64,000 nt of DNA from Flavobacterium terrisoli (GTDB taxonomy: Bacteria > Bacteroidota > Bacteroidia > Flavobacteriales > Flavobacteriaceae). Both the position numbers and the translations under genes were made by a program. Positions 8,877 to 17,269 of this stretch are shown here, piece by piece; the first letter of the stretch is position 1, and every line of letters begins with the position of its first letter. The notes beneath the pieces were generated by a model. That model saw only the letters and a list, made by a program, of their open reading frames with translations. It ran no database searches and was not told the origin of the DNA. The stretch is from assembly GCF_030167905.1 (NCBI RefSeq), contig NZ_JARGNA010000002.1:186001-250000 (forward strand), given 5' to 3'.

Positions 8877-8909
8877 AAAAAAAGCTCAACATTTAGTTGA
8901 GCTTTTTTT
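8877..8909. terminator. Bidirectional terminator between the small exported protein and aconitase genes
   Basis: AAAAAGCTCAAC pairs perfectly with GTTGAGCTTTTT (loop ATTTA). A-rich and T-rich flanks serve both strands, as expected between these converging genes. Confidence 0.88.
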
Positions 8910-8929
8910 ATGGACTATATTGATTTTGA

Positions 8930-11194
8930 TTACGCCTTACCGGCAGCAATAAGGTTCAATGCCGAACCGGCAACAAACCAACCAATTTGACTGTCGTTGT
9001 AAGTATGGTTTGCCAGGATAGTATCTTTTGAACCATCAGCATGAACAAACTCTAAGGTTAATGGTTTACCCGGAGCAAATTCGGTCAAGTCTAAGAAATT
9101 AATAGTATCATTCTCCTGGATTTTGTCGTAATCAGCTTCATTGGCAAAAGTTAGTGCCAACATTCCTTGTTTCTTTAAGTTGGTTTCGTGGATACGGGCA
9201 AATGATTTTACCAATACCGCTTTCACCCCTAAGAAACGTGGTTCCATAGCTGCATGCTCACGAGAAGAACCTTCACCATAATTGTGGTCACCCACAACAA
9301 TTGATGGAACACCAGCCGCTTTATAAGCTCTTTGCACTGCAGGAACTGCATCGTAAGCACCGGTTAATTGGTTTTTCACTTTATTCGCTTCCTGATTGAA
9401 AGCGTTTACTGCTCCAATCAACATATTGTTAGAAATGTTATCCAAGTGGCCACGGAAACGCAACCATGGTCCAGCCATAGAAATGTGATCCGTAGTACAT
9501 TTACCAAATGCCTTGATTAGCAATTTAGCCCCTGAAATGTTTTTTCCATCCCAAGCTTCAAATGGTGCTAAAAGTTGTAAACGGTCTGACGTAGGAGAAA
9601 CCGCTACCTGAACTGATGAACCATCAGCTGCCGGTGCCTGGAATCCCGCATCTTCCACATCAAAACCTCTTTTTGGCAATTCATCACCTGTTGGAGGATT
9701 CAATCTAACTTCTTCTCCATTATCGTTTAACAAGGTATCTGTTAGCGGATTGAAAGTCAAATCTCCTGAGATTGCCAATGCGGCTACCATTTCCGGTGAC
9801 GTTACAAAAGCATGGGTATTTGGATTTCCGTCCGCACGTTTTGAGAAGTTTCGGTTGAACGAGTGAACGATTGTATTTTTCTCTCCTTTATCAGCACCTG
9901 TTCTGTCCCATTGCCCGATACATGGTCCGCAAGCATTGGTAAACACTTTGGTTCCCATTTTCTCGAAAGTCGCGATGATGCCATCTCTTTCAATAGTGTA
10001 ACGGATTTGTTCTGAGCCTGGGTTGATTCCGAACTCAGCTTTTGGCGTAATGCCATGAGCAACAGCCTGCTCCACAATAGAAGCGGCACGCGCCATATCT
10101 TCGTAAGATGAATTGGTACAAGAACCAATTAATCCCCATTCAATTTTTAAAGGCCAACCATTGGCAATGGCTTCTTCCTTCATTTTAGAAACCGGTGTTC
10201 CTCTGTCCGGAGTAAATGGTCCGTTGATGTGTGGCTCTAATTCAGAAAGGTTGATTTCGATTAATTGATCGAAATAAGCTGCCGGATTAGCATAAACTTC
10301 AGCGTCACCAGTTAAGTAAGAGGCAACTTTATCGGCTGCATCCACAATATCCTGACGATCTGTAGCGGCTAAATATCTTCTCATTGAATCATCATAACCA
10401 AAAGTAGAAGTCGTTGCTCCGATTTCTGCTCCCATGTTACAGATGGTTCCTTTTCCGGTACAGGACATATTGGTTGCGCCTTCACCGAAATATTCTACGA
10501 TAGCACCTGTTCCGCCTTTTACAGTAAGGATGTCTGCTACTTTAAGGATTACGTCTTTTGGAGAAGTCCAACCGTTTAGTTTTCCGGTTAACTTTACTCC
10601 TATCAGTTTGGGAAATTTCAATTCCCATGACATTCCCGACATTACGTCAACGGCATCTGCACCACCAACACCAATCGCCAACATACCTAAACCACCAGCA
10701 TTTACTGTGTGAGAATCGGTACCAATCATCATTCCGCCCGGGAATGCATAATTCTCTAAAACGATTTGGTGGATAATTCCTGAACCCGGCTTCCAGAACC
10801 CGATTCCATATTTATTGGATACTGAAGAAAGGAAGTCGAATACTTCTTTTGATTGCGTGTTGGCCACAGCTAAATCGGTTGTAGCGCCAACTTTTGCTTG
10901 GATTAAGTGGTCACAGTGTACGGTAGTAGGAACTGCAACAGTCTTTTTCCCGGCGTGCATGAATTGCAATAAAGCCATTTGTGCCGTAGCATCCTGGCAA
11001 GCCACTCTGTCCGGCGCAAAATCAACATAATCTTTTCCACGAGTGAACGATTGAGAAGGCATTCCTTCCCATAAATGCGAATATAAAATCTTTTCAGATA
11101 AGGTAAGTGGGCGACCAACTAACTCGCGTGCTTTGTCAACACGGGCAGCCATAGTAGCATACACTTTTTCAATCATTTCAATATCAAAAGCCAT
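8930..11194 (-). CDS. Aconitate hydratase
   Basis: Interconverts citrate and isocitrate in the TCA cycle using a [4Fe-4S] cluster. The 754-residue length matches the mitochondrial-like aconitase usual in Bacteroidota. Cluster ligands are visible as Cys359 in IGSCTNSS and Cys422/Cys425 in NACGPCIG. Other family motifs are [20 protein letters not shown] in the N-terminal half and [14 protein letters not shown] in the swivelling C-terminal domain. It is transcribed alone, with a candidate -7 box (TAAATTTG) at 11223-11230 and a shared terminator downstream. Confidence 0.96.
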   Translation of the reverse strand: MAFDIEMIEKVYATMAARVDKARELVGRPLTLSEKILYSHLWEGMPSQSFTRGKDYVDFAPDRVACQDATAQMALLQFMHAGKKTVAVPTTVHCDHLIQAKVGATTDLAVANTQSKEVFDFLSSVSNKYGIGFWKPGSGIIHQIVLENYAFPGGMMIGTDSHTVNAGGLGMLAIGVGGADAVDVMSGMSWELKFPKLIGVKLTGKLNGWTSPKDVILKVADILTVKGGTGAIVEYFGEGATNMSCTGKGTICNMGAEIGATTSTFGYDDSMRRYLAATDRQDIVDAADKVASYLTGDAEVYANPAAYFDQLIEINLSELEPHINGPFTPDRGTPVSKMKEEAIANGWPLKIEWGLIGSCTNSSYEDMARAASIVEQAVAHGITPKAEFGINPGSEQIRYTIERDGIIATFEKMGTKVFTNACGPCIGQWDRTGADKGEKNTIVHSFNRNFSKRADGNPNTHAFVTSPEMVAALAISGDLTFNPLTDTLLNDNGEEVRLNPPTGDELPKRGFDVEDAGFQAPAADGSSVQVAVSPTSDRLQLLAPFEAWDGKNISGAKLLIKAFGKCTTDHISMAGPWLRFRGHLDNISNNMLIGAVNAFNQEANKVKNQLTGAYDAVPAVQRAYKAAGVPSIVVGDHNYGEGSSREHAAMEPRFLGVKAVLVKSFARIHETNLKKQGMLALTFANEADYDKIQENDTINFLDLTEFAPGKPLTLEFVHADGSKDTILANHTYNDSQIGWFVAGSALNLIAAGKA

Positions 11195-11222
11195 AATAAA
11201 CTGGGTTAATTTGTTTGCTGTG

Positions 11223-11230
11223 CAAATTTA
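11223..11230 (-). promoter_or_regulatory. -7 promoter element of the aconitase gene
   Basis: Read leftward TAAATTTG fits TAnnTTTG and lies 28 bases before the start codon. A matching -33 box is not evident. Confidence 0.42.
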
Positions 11231-11359
11231 CGAAAACGTTGTACTTAAGAAAAGTTTTTAATAAAATAAGTTAATTCGGGAGAATGATTTAGGAAATAGC
11301 GATTTTTGACAACCGTTTTTTAACAATTACATATTTTAAAAGTCAAAAAATGACTATTC

Positions 11360-12475
11360 TTAATTTTTATCTCTTAAATCCATGAGAGGTTTTTCGTAAA
11401 AACGATACAATAAATAGCTCAAAAATAAGGTTATGAACACATAAGCCGATAAAAATCCATACAATTCAATCGGATTTTGGGCATTGTAATCAATGTTATG
11501 TTTTAGCAGCTGCAATACGACACCATAATGTAAAAGATACATTGAATAGGAAATTATACTGATGAAAACGATTGGCTTTTTTATGACTGTTTTTTCCTTT
11601 TTCCATTCTGAGAAAAATGGCAGAAAGCAAGCGACCACTACCGATACCAAAGGCAAATAGAGAATGTTCCAAAAAGCCGGATAGGTTTCAATAAACAACC
11701 CGAAATAACCGATGGCGACAAATTGGAACAGGAATAAAAATATCCCAATAACAAAGAAAATGTAACGGTATTTTCTCCAGGATTCCTTAAAGTTCAAGTA
11801 AATCCAACTGCACAAAACACCTATAAAAATACTGTCTAACCTATAAATGACCACAGCTTTCAACGACATGTTCCATTGGTTTAAAGTCGTATTGGTTGTC
11901 GTATTTTGGTAAAATATCTTGTTACAAAAGAAAAGCAGTATCAATATCAAAACCGAGAAGAGAAAAAACTTCGATTTTTGTTGAGGCTTGACAACACTTC
12001 CAACTAAAAACAAGAATAGCGGCAAAACAATATAGGCAAACTCTTCAACGGAAAGACTCCAGGATTCGGTAAAGAACGGCGTCATTGGCGTAAAGATATT
12101 TTGGGCAAAGAAAAAGTACTTCCAGGAATAGGAAATATCATTCCCGATGACAAAAGCAATGAGTATATTGACAATGAGTATCAATAAATAATTGGGTAAG
12201 GTTCTGAACCATCTTCTTTTGAGGAAAAAGACAACCGAATTCATCGAAAAATCCTGTTTTAAATACAATTCGTATAAAATTTTCCCTATCAGGAATCCAC
12301 TCAAAATAAAAAACACCTCAACACCCAAGAAACCCGACAGGAGCATTAACTGGTGAAAAACGCCATAAGTCAAAGGAAAAACCCAAATGCAATGGCCAAA
12401 CATTACCATCAAAATGGCAGCAGCGCGCATCACATCCAATCCAAATATTCTATTTTGATTTTGATTCCCAATCAT
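11360..12475 (-). CDS. Acyltransferase 3 family membrane protein
   Basis: A 371-residue polytopic membrane protein with about ten hydrophobic helices. It opens FGLDVMRAAAILMVMFGH, where Arg17 and His28 are the conserved pair of the acyltransferase-3 family that includes O-antigen acetylases and OafA-like proteins. A GVEVFFILSGFLIGK segment follows, another hallmark. Such proteins move acyl groups, often acetyl, onto envelope sugars at the inner membrane. The acceptor here is unknown and no polysaccharide genes lie nearby. Its start codon is only 18 bases from that of the divergent gene at 12494, so the upstream control regions overlap its coding sequence. Confidence 0.87.
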   Translation of the reverse strand: MIGNQNQNRIFGLDVMRAAAILMVMFGHCIWVFPLTYGVFHQLMLLSGFLGVEVFFILSGFLIGKILYELYLKQDFSMNSVVFFLKRRWFRTLPNYLLILIVNILIAFVIGNDISYSWKYFFFAQNIFTPMTPFFTESWSLSVEEFAYIVLPLFLFLVGSVVKPQQKSKFFLFSVLILILLFFCNKIFYQNTTTNTTLNQWNMSLKAVVIYRLDSIFIGVLCSWIYLNFKESWRKYRYIFFVIGIFLFLFQFVAIGYFGLFIETYPAFWNILYLPLVSVVVACFLPFFSEWKKEKTVIKKPIVFISIISYSMYLLHYGVVLQLLKHNIDYNAQNPIELYGFLSAYVFITLFLSYLLYRFYEKPLMDLRDKN

Positions 12476-12489
12476 AAAATGTACATTTG
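12459..12489 (+). promoter_or_regulatory. Promoter of the PHM-like gene, placed almost on the start codon
   Basis: TTTTG (12459-12463), an 18-base spacer and TACATTTG (12482-12489) form a textbook Bacteroidota promoter on the + strand. Only four bases separate the -7 box from the ATG at 12494, so the transcript should have little or no leader. The -33 box lies inside the first codons of the divergent acyltransferase gene. Confidence 0.7.
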
Positions 12490-12493
12490 TTAT

Positions 12494-13630
12494 ATGTTGA
12501 AATCAAAGATATATAAAATTTCAGGAGTTCTGATTCTCCTCGGTATATTGGCCGGCGCAATTTGGTATTGGCAATTGCCCAACCGACACAAAGCGATTGT
12601 GAAATCATTTGTGTTTGAAAAATTAGGCATAGTAGAAAAAGACTGGAAGGTCGCTAACCAATCGGAAACGTACAAAATGATTTCACCTGAGTTTTACATT
12701 GACGGCATTTACAAATCGATGGAAGGTCCGAAATCTTCCAATTATGTACAGCTTTCACAGGACTCAACCGTACTTTGGCTGACTGGTTTTGAAGTGAAAG
12801 CATTGGATAATAAAACACTCGCGCCGGTTTCCAAGGATTTTATCTGCCATACCAATGTCGATTTTAACGATGTGAAATATTACAGTTCGTTTCATTTGGA
12901 AAAAAGAATCGGCAAACAATATCCGAGACTGACTTCGCTTTCACACGGCATGGAAAATTTCAGTTTTCCAAAAGGCTACGGCGTACCGATGAAAGGCAAT
13001 GAATTGCTTTATGTTACTACTGAATCTTTGAACCACAATTTGCCTGATGCCAATTTTTGGATACGACATGAAGTGGATATCAATTATTCGAAAGCCAAAA
13101 ACTTAAAGCCATTGATGAGCCGTACCGCTTTTATCATGCTGCCTTATGACAAATATGACCCAAGCAAATCGCCAACCGATCCGGGAACCAATATGTGCAT
13201 ACCGGTAGAAACCAAAAACCACAGTTATGATGACGGAAATGGCAATATGCTTTCCGGGCATTGGGTTATTCCGGCCGGTAAAAACACTTATCGAAGCAGC
13301 GTCACATCGCAATTGCAAATCAAGGACAGTTTGCGTTTGCATGCAGCGGCGATTCATGTGCATCCGTTTGCAACCAGCATTTCATTATTTGACAAAACCA
13401 CCGGGAAAGCCATTTTTAAAAGTAAAATCGCAAATCACAAAGGAAAAACCGGTTTGACCAGTATTGATCCTTTTTCGTCTGAGGAAGGCATTTGGCTCTA
13501 TGAGAACCACGAATACGAAATTGTGTTAGAAGTTGATAATACCACAGCCACTGATCAAGATATGATGGGCAGCATGTTTTTGTTTTTTTACGACAAAGAA
13601 TTGGATGACTTGCTTCAAAAGCAAAGTTAA
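12494..13630 (+). CDS. Membrane-anchored protein resembling copper type II (PHM/DBH-like) monooxygenases
   Basis: A 379-residue protein with one N-terminal hydrophobic helix (about residues 8-25) and a large extracytoplasmic domain. The C-terminal half has IHVHPFATSISLF (His288, His290), then TDQDMMGSMFLFFYD (Met357/Met358) about 68 residues later. In peptidylglycine alpha-hydroxylating monooxygenase the catalytic copper is held by an HxH pair and a Met about 70 residues on, in a similar SSDEM...Y context. Upstream, FPKGYGVPMKG followed by SLNHN resembles the PKGVGFRVGG...HY segment of that enzyme. The N-terminal HHM motif is not conserved (CHTNV at the likely place), so activity is uncertain. 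The in-frame start at 12353 was rejected because it reads through the divergent gene. Confidence 0.55.
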   Translation: MLKSKIYKISGVLILLGILAGAIWYWQLPNRHKAIVKSFVFEKLGIVEKDWKVANQSETYKMISPEFYIDGIYKSMEGPKSSNYVQLSQDSTVLWLTGFEVKALDNKTLAPVSKDFICHTNVDFNDVKYYSSFHLEKRIGKQYPRLTSLSHGMENFSFPKGYGVPMKGNELLYVTTESLNHNLPDANFWIRHEVDINYSKAKNLKPLMSRTAFIMLPYDKYDPSKSPTDPGTNMCIPVETKNHSYDDGNGNMLSGHWVIPAGKNTYRSSVTSQLQIKDSLRLHAAAIHVHPFATSISLFDKTTGKAIFKSKIANHKGKTGLTSIDPFSSEEGIWLYENHEYEIVLEVDNTTATDQDMMGSMFLFFYDKELDDLLQKQS

Positions 13631-14001
13631 TGACTGAACGGAAAAACCCTTGGCAAATATTTCCAAAACATGATTACTGCAGAACCAATGGCCAAAAAAC
13701 ACATAAGCAATCCTACAGCGAGTAAATGAATCGCATCAGAAGTGACCGTTGGAAAATCCCTGAATTCTAAGAAAACCGCTAAAACCATATATAGGGAAAA
13801 CAAAAAAAACAGCCACGCCATCAAAAAGCCCAGGTATTTGTTTTGAAAAACCACCTGCAATAAGAGTATCGAAAATACGATAAAGGCGAACGGATTAAAA
13901 TGATTGGTCGCTAAAATGTTTTCCAGAAACCAAAAAGCCGTCAGCCCAAGAAGAATAAATTCAGGTAAAAGAAGAATGTATTTTTTCATATTCTGTTGCA
14001 T
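13627..14001 (-). CDS. Small four-helix membrane protein of unknown function
   Basis: A 124-residue protein with four hydrophobic segments (about residues 8-28, 36-52, 57-78 and 92-115) and few charged residues. An alternative start four codons later (MKKYILLLPEF) is equally plausible. No family is recognised. Its stop overlaps the stop region of the convergent PHM-like gene by four bases. It lies 33 bases downstream of the MoxR gene on the same strand and may be the last gene of that transcript. Confidence 0.6.
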   Translation of the reverse strand: MQQNMKKYILLLPEFILLGLTAFWFLENILATNHFNPFAFIVFSILLLQVVFQNKYLGFLMAWLFFLFSLYMVLAVFLEFRDFPTVTSDAIHLLAVGLLMCFLAIGSAVIMFWKYLPRVFPFSH

Positions 14002-14034
14002 TGATAAACAGAAAACGAAAAAAAGACCGAAATA

Positions 14035-14988
14035 TTATAGCAATTTATCAATAATCATCTCCTCGCTAATTCCCTCAGCATCAGCTTTGTAATTTTTGAT
14101 GATTCTGTGACGCAAAATTCCGGTCGCAACCGCTTTTACATCTTCGATATCGGGAGAAAATTTACCATTGAAAGCCGCATTGGCTTTGGCAGCCAAAATT
14201 AAGTTCTGCGAAGCTCTTGGTCCTGCGCCCCAATCCAAATAATTATTCACATATTCAGAAGCCAAAGCTCCTTTCGGACGTGTTTTGCCAACCAAAGTTA
14301 CCGCATATTCGATTACGTTATCAGCCACCGGAACGCGACGGATTAAGTGTTGGAAATCGATGATTTCCTGAGCAGTAAATAACGGATTAATCACTTGCTT
14401 CTCATCAGATGTGGTGCTTTTTACCACTTGTACTTCTTCCTGATACGATGGATAATCCAATTTTATGGCAAACATAAAACGGTCCAATTGCGCTTCCGGC
14501 AAAGGATAAGTTCCTTCCTGCTCAATTGGGTTTTGCGTTGCTAATACGAAATACGGTAAGGCCAATTTATAGTTTTGACCAGCAATCGTCACCGAACGTT
14601 CCTGCATCGCTTCCAACAAAGCAGCCTGCGTTTTTGGCGGTGTTCTGTTGATCTCATCTGCCAAAATGATATTGGCAAATATTGGTCCTTTGATGAATTT
14701 AAATTGACGGTTTTCGTCGAGGATTTCACTTCCCAAAATATCCGAAGGCATCAAATCGGGTGTGAACTGAATGCGTTTGAAATCCAATCCTAAAGCTTGT
14801 GAAATGGTATTTACCATTAAGGTTTTGGCCAAACCGGGAACACCAACCAATAGTGCGTGTCCGCCCGAGAAAATACTCAATAAAATTTGGTCAACGACAT
14901 CGTCTTGACCTACAATAATCTTCGCAATCTCTTTTTTAAGTTCTAAACGTTTTTGAACTAAATTTTGAATGGCAGCAACATCAGACAT
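14035..14988 (-). CDS. MoxR-family AAA+ ATPase
   Basis: A 317-residue protein starting MSDVAAIQNLVQKRLELKKE. It has Walker A GVPGLAKT (residues 49-56), Walker B IILADEINR (Asp111, Glu112) and the MoxR feature LATQNPIEQEGTYPLPEAQLDRF. MoxR ATPases act as chaperones for assembly or metal insertion of partner proteins, usually with DUF58 and von Willebrand-factor proteins. None of those partners is here; instead it follows three parvulin genes. A start 19 codons upstream was rejected because it would overlap the preceding gene, and the chosen start matches the usual N-terminus. Confidence 0.92.
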   Translation of the reverse strand: MSDVAAIQNLVQKRLELKKEIAKIIVGQDDVVDQILLSIFSGGHALLVGVPGLAKTLMVNTISQALGLDFKRIQFTPDLMPSDILGSEILDENRQFKFIKGPIFANIILADEINRTPPKTQAALLEAMQERSVTIAGQNYKLALPYFVLATQNPIEQEGTYPLPEAQLDRFMFAIKLDYPSYQEEVQVVKSTTSDEKQVINPLFTAQEIIDFQHLIRRVPVADNVIEYAVTLVGKTRPKGALASEYVNNYLDWGAGPRASQNLILAAKANAAFNGKFSPDIEDVKAVATGILRHRIIKNYKADAEGISEEMIIDKLL

Positions 14989-15029
14989 TTTATTCAGGAT
15001 TTTAGGATTTGAATGTTCTAAAGTACGAT

Positions 15030-16436
15030 TTATTTTTTCAACCAATTATTGACAAATACACAATCTTGGTATTCGCCATTAATTTTGATATAGGTTTCCT
15101 TGATTTTTTCGTCAGACCATTTTCCAATGGCTTTGATTTGTTTTTCTTTTAGTGCCAAATCTTTGATTTTGATATAATCTTTGGCATAATCAGCAGTATG
15201 AGCATCAATTCTGTTGGTCACCGTGATGATTTTATATTTTTTCCCGGTTCTAGGATCATCCTCTAAAATTGGCGGCGTAATCGCTTTATCTTTCAAATTA
15301 GATATTTCGCTGTATAAACTCGGATCCATTTTGGTCAATTCAAAATGTGTATCCTGGGTTTTCGGGTTGATTAACGTTCCTCCGTTCGCTCTGGTTTCTT
15401 TCTCTTCAGACATGGTTTTTGCGGCATCGGCAAAAGAAATTTCACCACTTTCAATTTTATTTTTGATGGTAATGATTTTCTCTTTAGCGTCTTTCAAAGC
15501 CTGATCGGACACTTTTGGCATCATTAAGATATGTCTTAATTCAACTTCCTGGCCTTTGATTTTCTCCACCATGATAATGTGGAAACCATATTCTGTTTCA
15601 AACGGCTCAGAGATTTCTCCTTCGCCCAAACTAAATGCCACATCCTTAAATTCCTTTACGAATTGCGTTTTTCTGTTGATTTTATAAAAACCACCATTGG
15701 AGGCCGAACCTCTGTCATCTGAATAAATAACGGCTCTGGTTTTGAAACTCGAACCGGCTAAAACTTCAGCTTTGATTTCTTTTAATCGATTGATGACTCT
15801 TTGCTTTTCTTCAGGGCTGATTTTAGGGATAACCACAATCTGTGCTACTTCCATTTCGGCACCAAAAACCGGCAAGTCTTCCTGTGAAATGGTCTTAAAG
15901 AAATTGCGGGTTTCTTCCGGAGTGATTTCAACTGCATCGATGATTTTCTTTCTCATTTCCATCGTCAGTTTGTTGGTCTTGATGATATCAAACAATTCAT
16001 TTCTGAAATCTTCTTCGCTGTCTTTTTTGAAATAGCTGATTACTTTTTCCATCGAACCCAATTGTTCCACCATATAACCAATCTGCTCACTCATTTTTTC
16101 TTTTACCTCTTCATCCTTAATCACGATACTATCCTGAATGGCTTGGTGGGCATATAATTTTTCTTCAAGTAACTTGCCCAACATCTGGCAACGTGTAATG
16201 TCCTTAACCGATTGTCCCTGACTTGACAATTCCAAAAATGATTTGTCGATATCAGAATCCAGAACAATATAATCTCCTACTGTGGCAATGATGCCGTCAA
16301 CTTTAAGTTTTTGAGCCATTTTTGCCTGAGGATTGGTCTTCACGGTATCCTTGATTATCTCCTGTGCATTGGCAGAACCAACTGTAAAAATTGTAGCAAT
16401 AACTGCTACTGCAAGTTGGCTATTTATATATTTCAT
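15030..16436 (-). CDS. Periplasmic peptidylprolyl isomerase, SurA-like (two parvulin domains)
   Basis: A 468-residue exported protein with signal peptide MKYINSQLAVAVIATIFTVG ending SANAQ. A helical SurA-type N-terminal domain (VDGIIATVGDYIVLDSDIDK) is followed by two PpiC/parvulin domains. The first is at about residues 170-275 (ASNGGFYKINRKTQF, FETEYGFHIIMVEK) and the second at about 280-385 (VELRHILMMPKV). It probably helps outer-membrane proteins fold. The in-frame ATG at 16478 was rejected because it places 14 charged residues before the signal peptide. The chosen start lies 17 bases inside the end of the upstream gene, which suggests translational coupling. Confidence 0.9.
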   Translation of the reverse strand: MKYINSQLAVAVIATIFTVGSANAQEIIKDTVKTNPQAKMAQKLKVDGIIATVGDYIVLDSDIDKSFLELSSQGQSVKDITRCQMLGKLLEEKLYAHQAIQDSIVIKDEEVKEKMSEQIGYMVEQLGSMEKVISYFKKDSEEDFRNELFDIIKTNKLTMEMRKKIIDAVEITPEETRNFFKTISQEDLPVFGAEMEVAQIVVIPKISPEEKQRVINRLKEIKAEVLAGSSFKTRAVIYSDDRGSASNGGFYKINRKTQFVKEFKDVAFSLGEGEISEPFETEYGFHIIMVEKIKGQEVELRHILMMPKVSDQALKDAKEKIITIKNKIESGEISFADAAKTMSEEKETRANGGTLINPKTQDTHFELTKMDPSLYSEISNLKDKAITPPILEDDPRTGKKYKIITVTNRIDAHTADYAKDYIKIKDLALKEKQIKAIGKWSDEKIKETYIKINGEYQDCVFVNNWLKK

Positions 16437-17268
16437 AATCCTTGTTTTTAATGGCATCATCCGTAATCTCTTTTTCAAATTTCTTTATTAATTCTAATTT
16501 TCTTTTGTTTAGTATAACTTCTTTCAGCGTGGGTTTGATATATTCAAATGGTGAGATTTGATTTCGATCAATCACATTGGTGATTTTAATTAAATAGACA
16601 TCATCATTATCCTGAATCTGGGCTTTCTTTCCCGGTCGTATAATATCATCCCTGTTATCGGGATTGATGACCGGCAATTTCACATACACCTGGCTCATGT
16701 CAACCCAAACCGAATCGTTCAAAGCAAAACTCTTGAACTGTAGCGCATAGGTATCCCAGAACTTTTTGTCTTTCTTATTATAATCAAAGAACTTACTTCT
16801 TATCGTGGCAAAACGCGGATTGTCTATTGACAGATTGATAAAACGCAGTCGAACCAAAGTTCCGGTAGTTTTAAAATTCTCCTTGTTTTCGTCGTAGTAC
16901 TTTTTTAACTCTTGTTGGGTTACCAAAGTATCTACGGTGTTTTTAACCACTTCTTCTATATACGCTTTGGTATATAAATCTATTTTGTATTGCTTTATTA
17001 AAGCGTTGTATTCTCCTTTTTTCTTATCGCTCAGGTTTCTTTCCGCTGCTTCGATAAGTAATTTTTGACTGGCCCATCGGTTGATGAAATCCCGAACCAT
17101 CAGTATGCTGTCTTCTTTTGACGTTCCGGCCGGAACTAAAGTAGCAATATCACTTTTATACAAATAGCTCTTTCCGACTCTGGCAATTGATTCTAGCTTT
17201 TGTTCCGGCTTAAAATAATTACAAGAACAAAACAAAACCATTACCAGGAAAAGGCCACTTCTAATCAT
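16420..17268 (-). CDS. Parvulin-related lipoprotein, probable periplasmic chaperone
   Basis: A 282-residue protein with a short signal (SGLFLVMVLFCSC) ending in a likely lipidated cysteine at about residue 16; the lipobox is relaxed, as often in Bacteroidota. The body is mainly alpha-helical and lysine-rich and resembles the chaperone part of SurA/PpiC proteins (IARVGKSYLYKSDIATLVP, then QQELKKYYDENKENFK). A clear catalytic parvulin domain is missing, so it may be chaperone only. It is the middle gene of three related genes: one base separates it from the gene upstream and it overlaps the gene downstream. Confidence 0.75.
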   Translation of the reverse strand: MIRSGLFLVMVLFCSCNYFKPEQKLESIARVGKSYLYKSDIATLVPAGTSKEDSILMVRDFINRWASQKLLIEAAERNLSDKKKGEYNALIKQYKIDLYTKAYIEEVVKNTVDTLVTQQELKKYYDENKENFKTTGTLVRLRFINLSIDNPRFATIRSKFFDYNKKDKKFWDTYALQFKSFALNDSVWVDMSQVYVKLPVINPDNRDDIIRPGKKAQIQDNDDVYLIKITNVIDRNQISPFEYIKPTLKEVILNKRKLELIKKFEKEITDDAIKNKDYEIYK

Positions 17269-17269
17269 T

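Noticed and set aside
12353..12493. N-terminal extension of the PHM-like protein
   Set aside because: It would run antisense through the start of the acyltransferase gene and place 47 polar residues before the membrane helix; the promoter also lies inside it.
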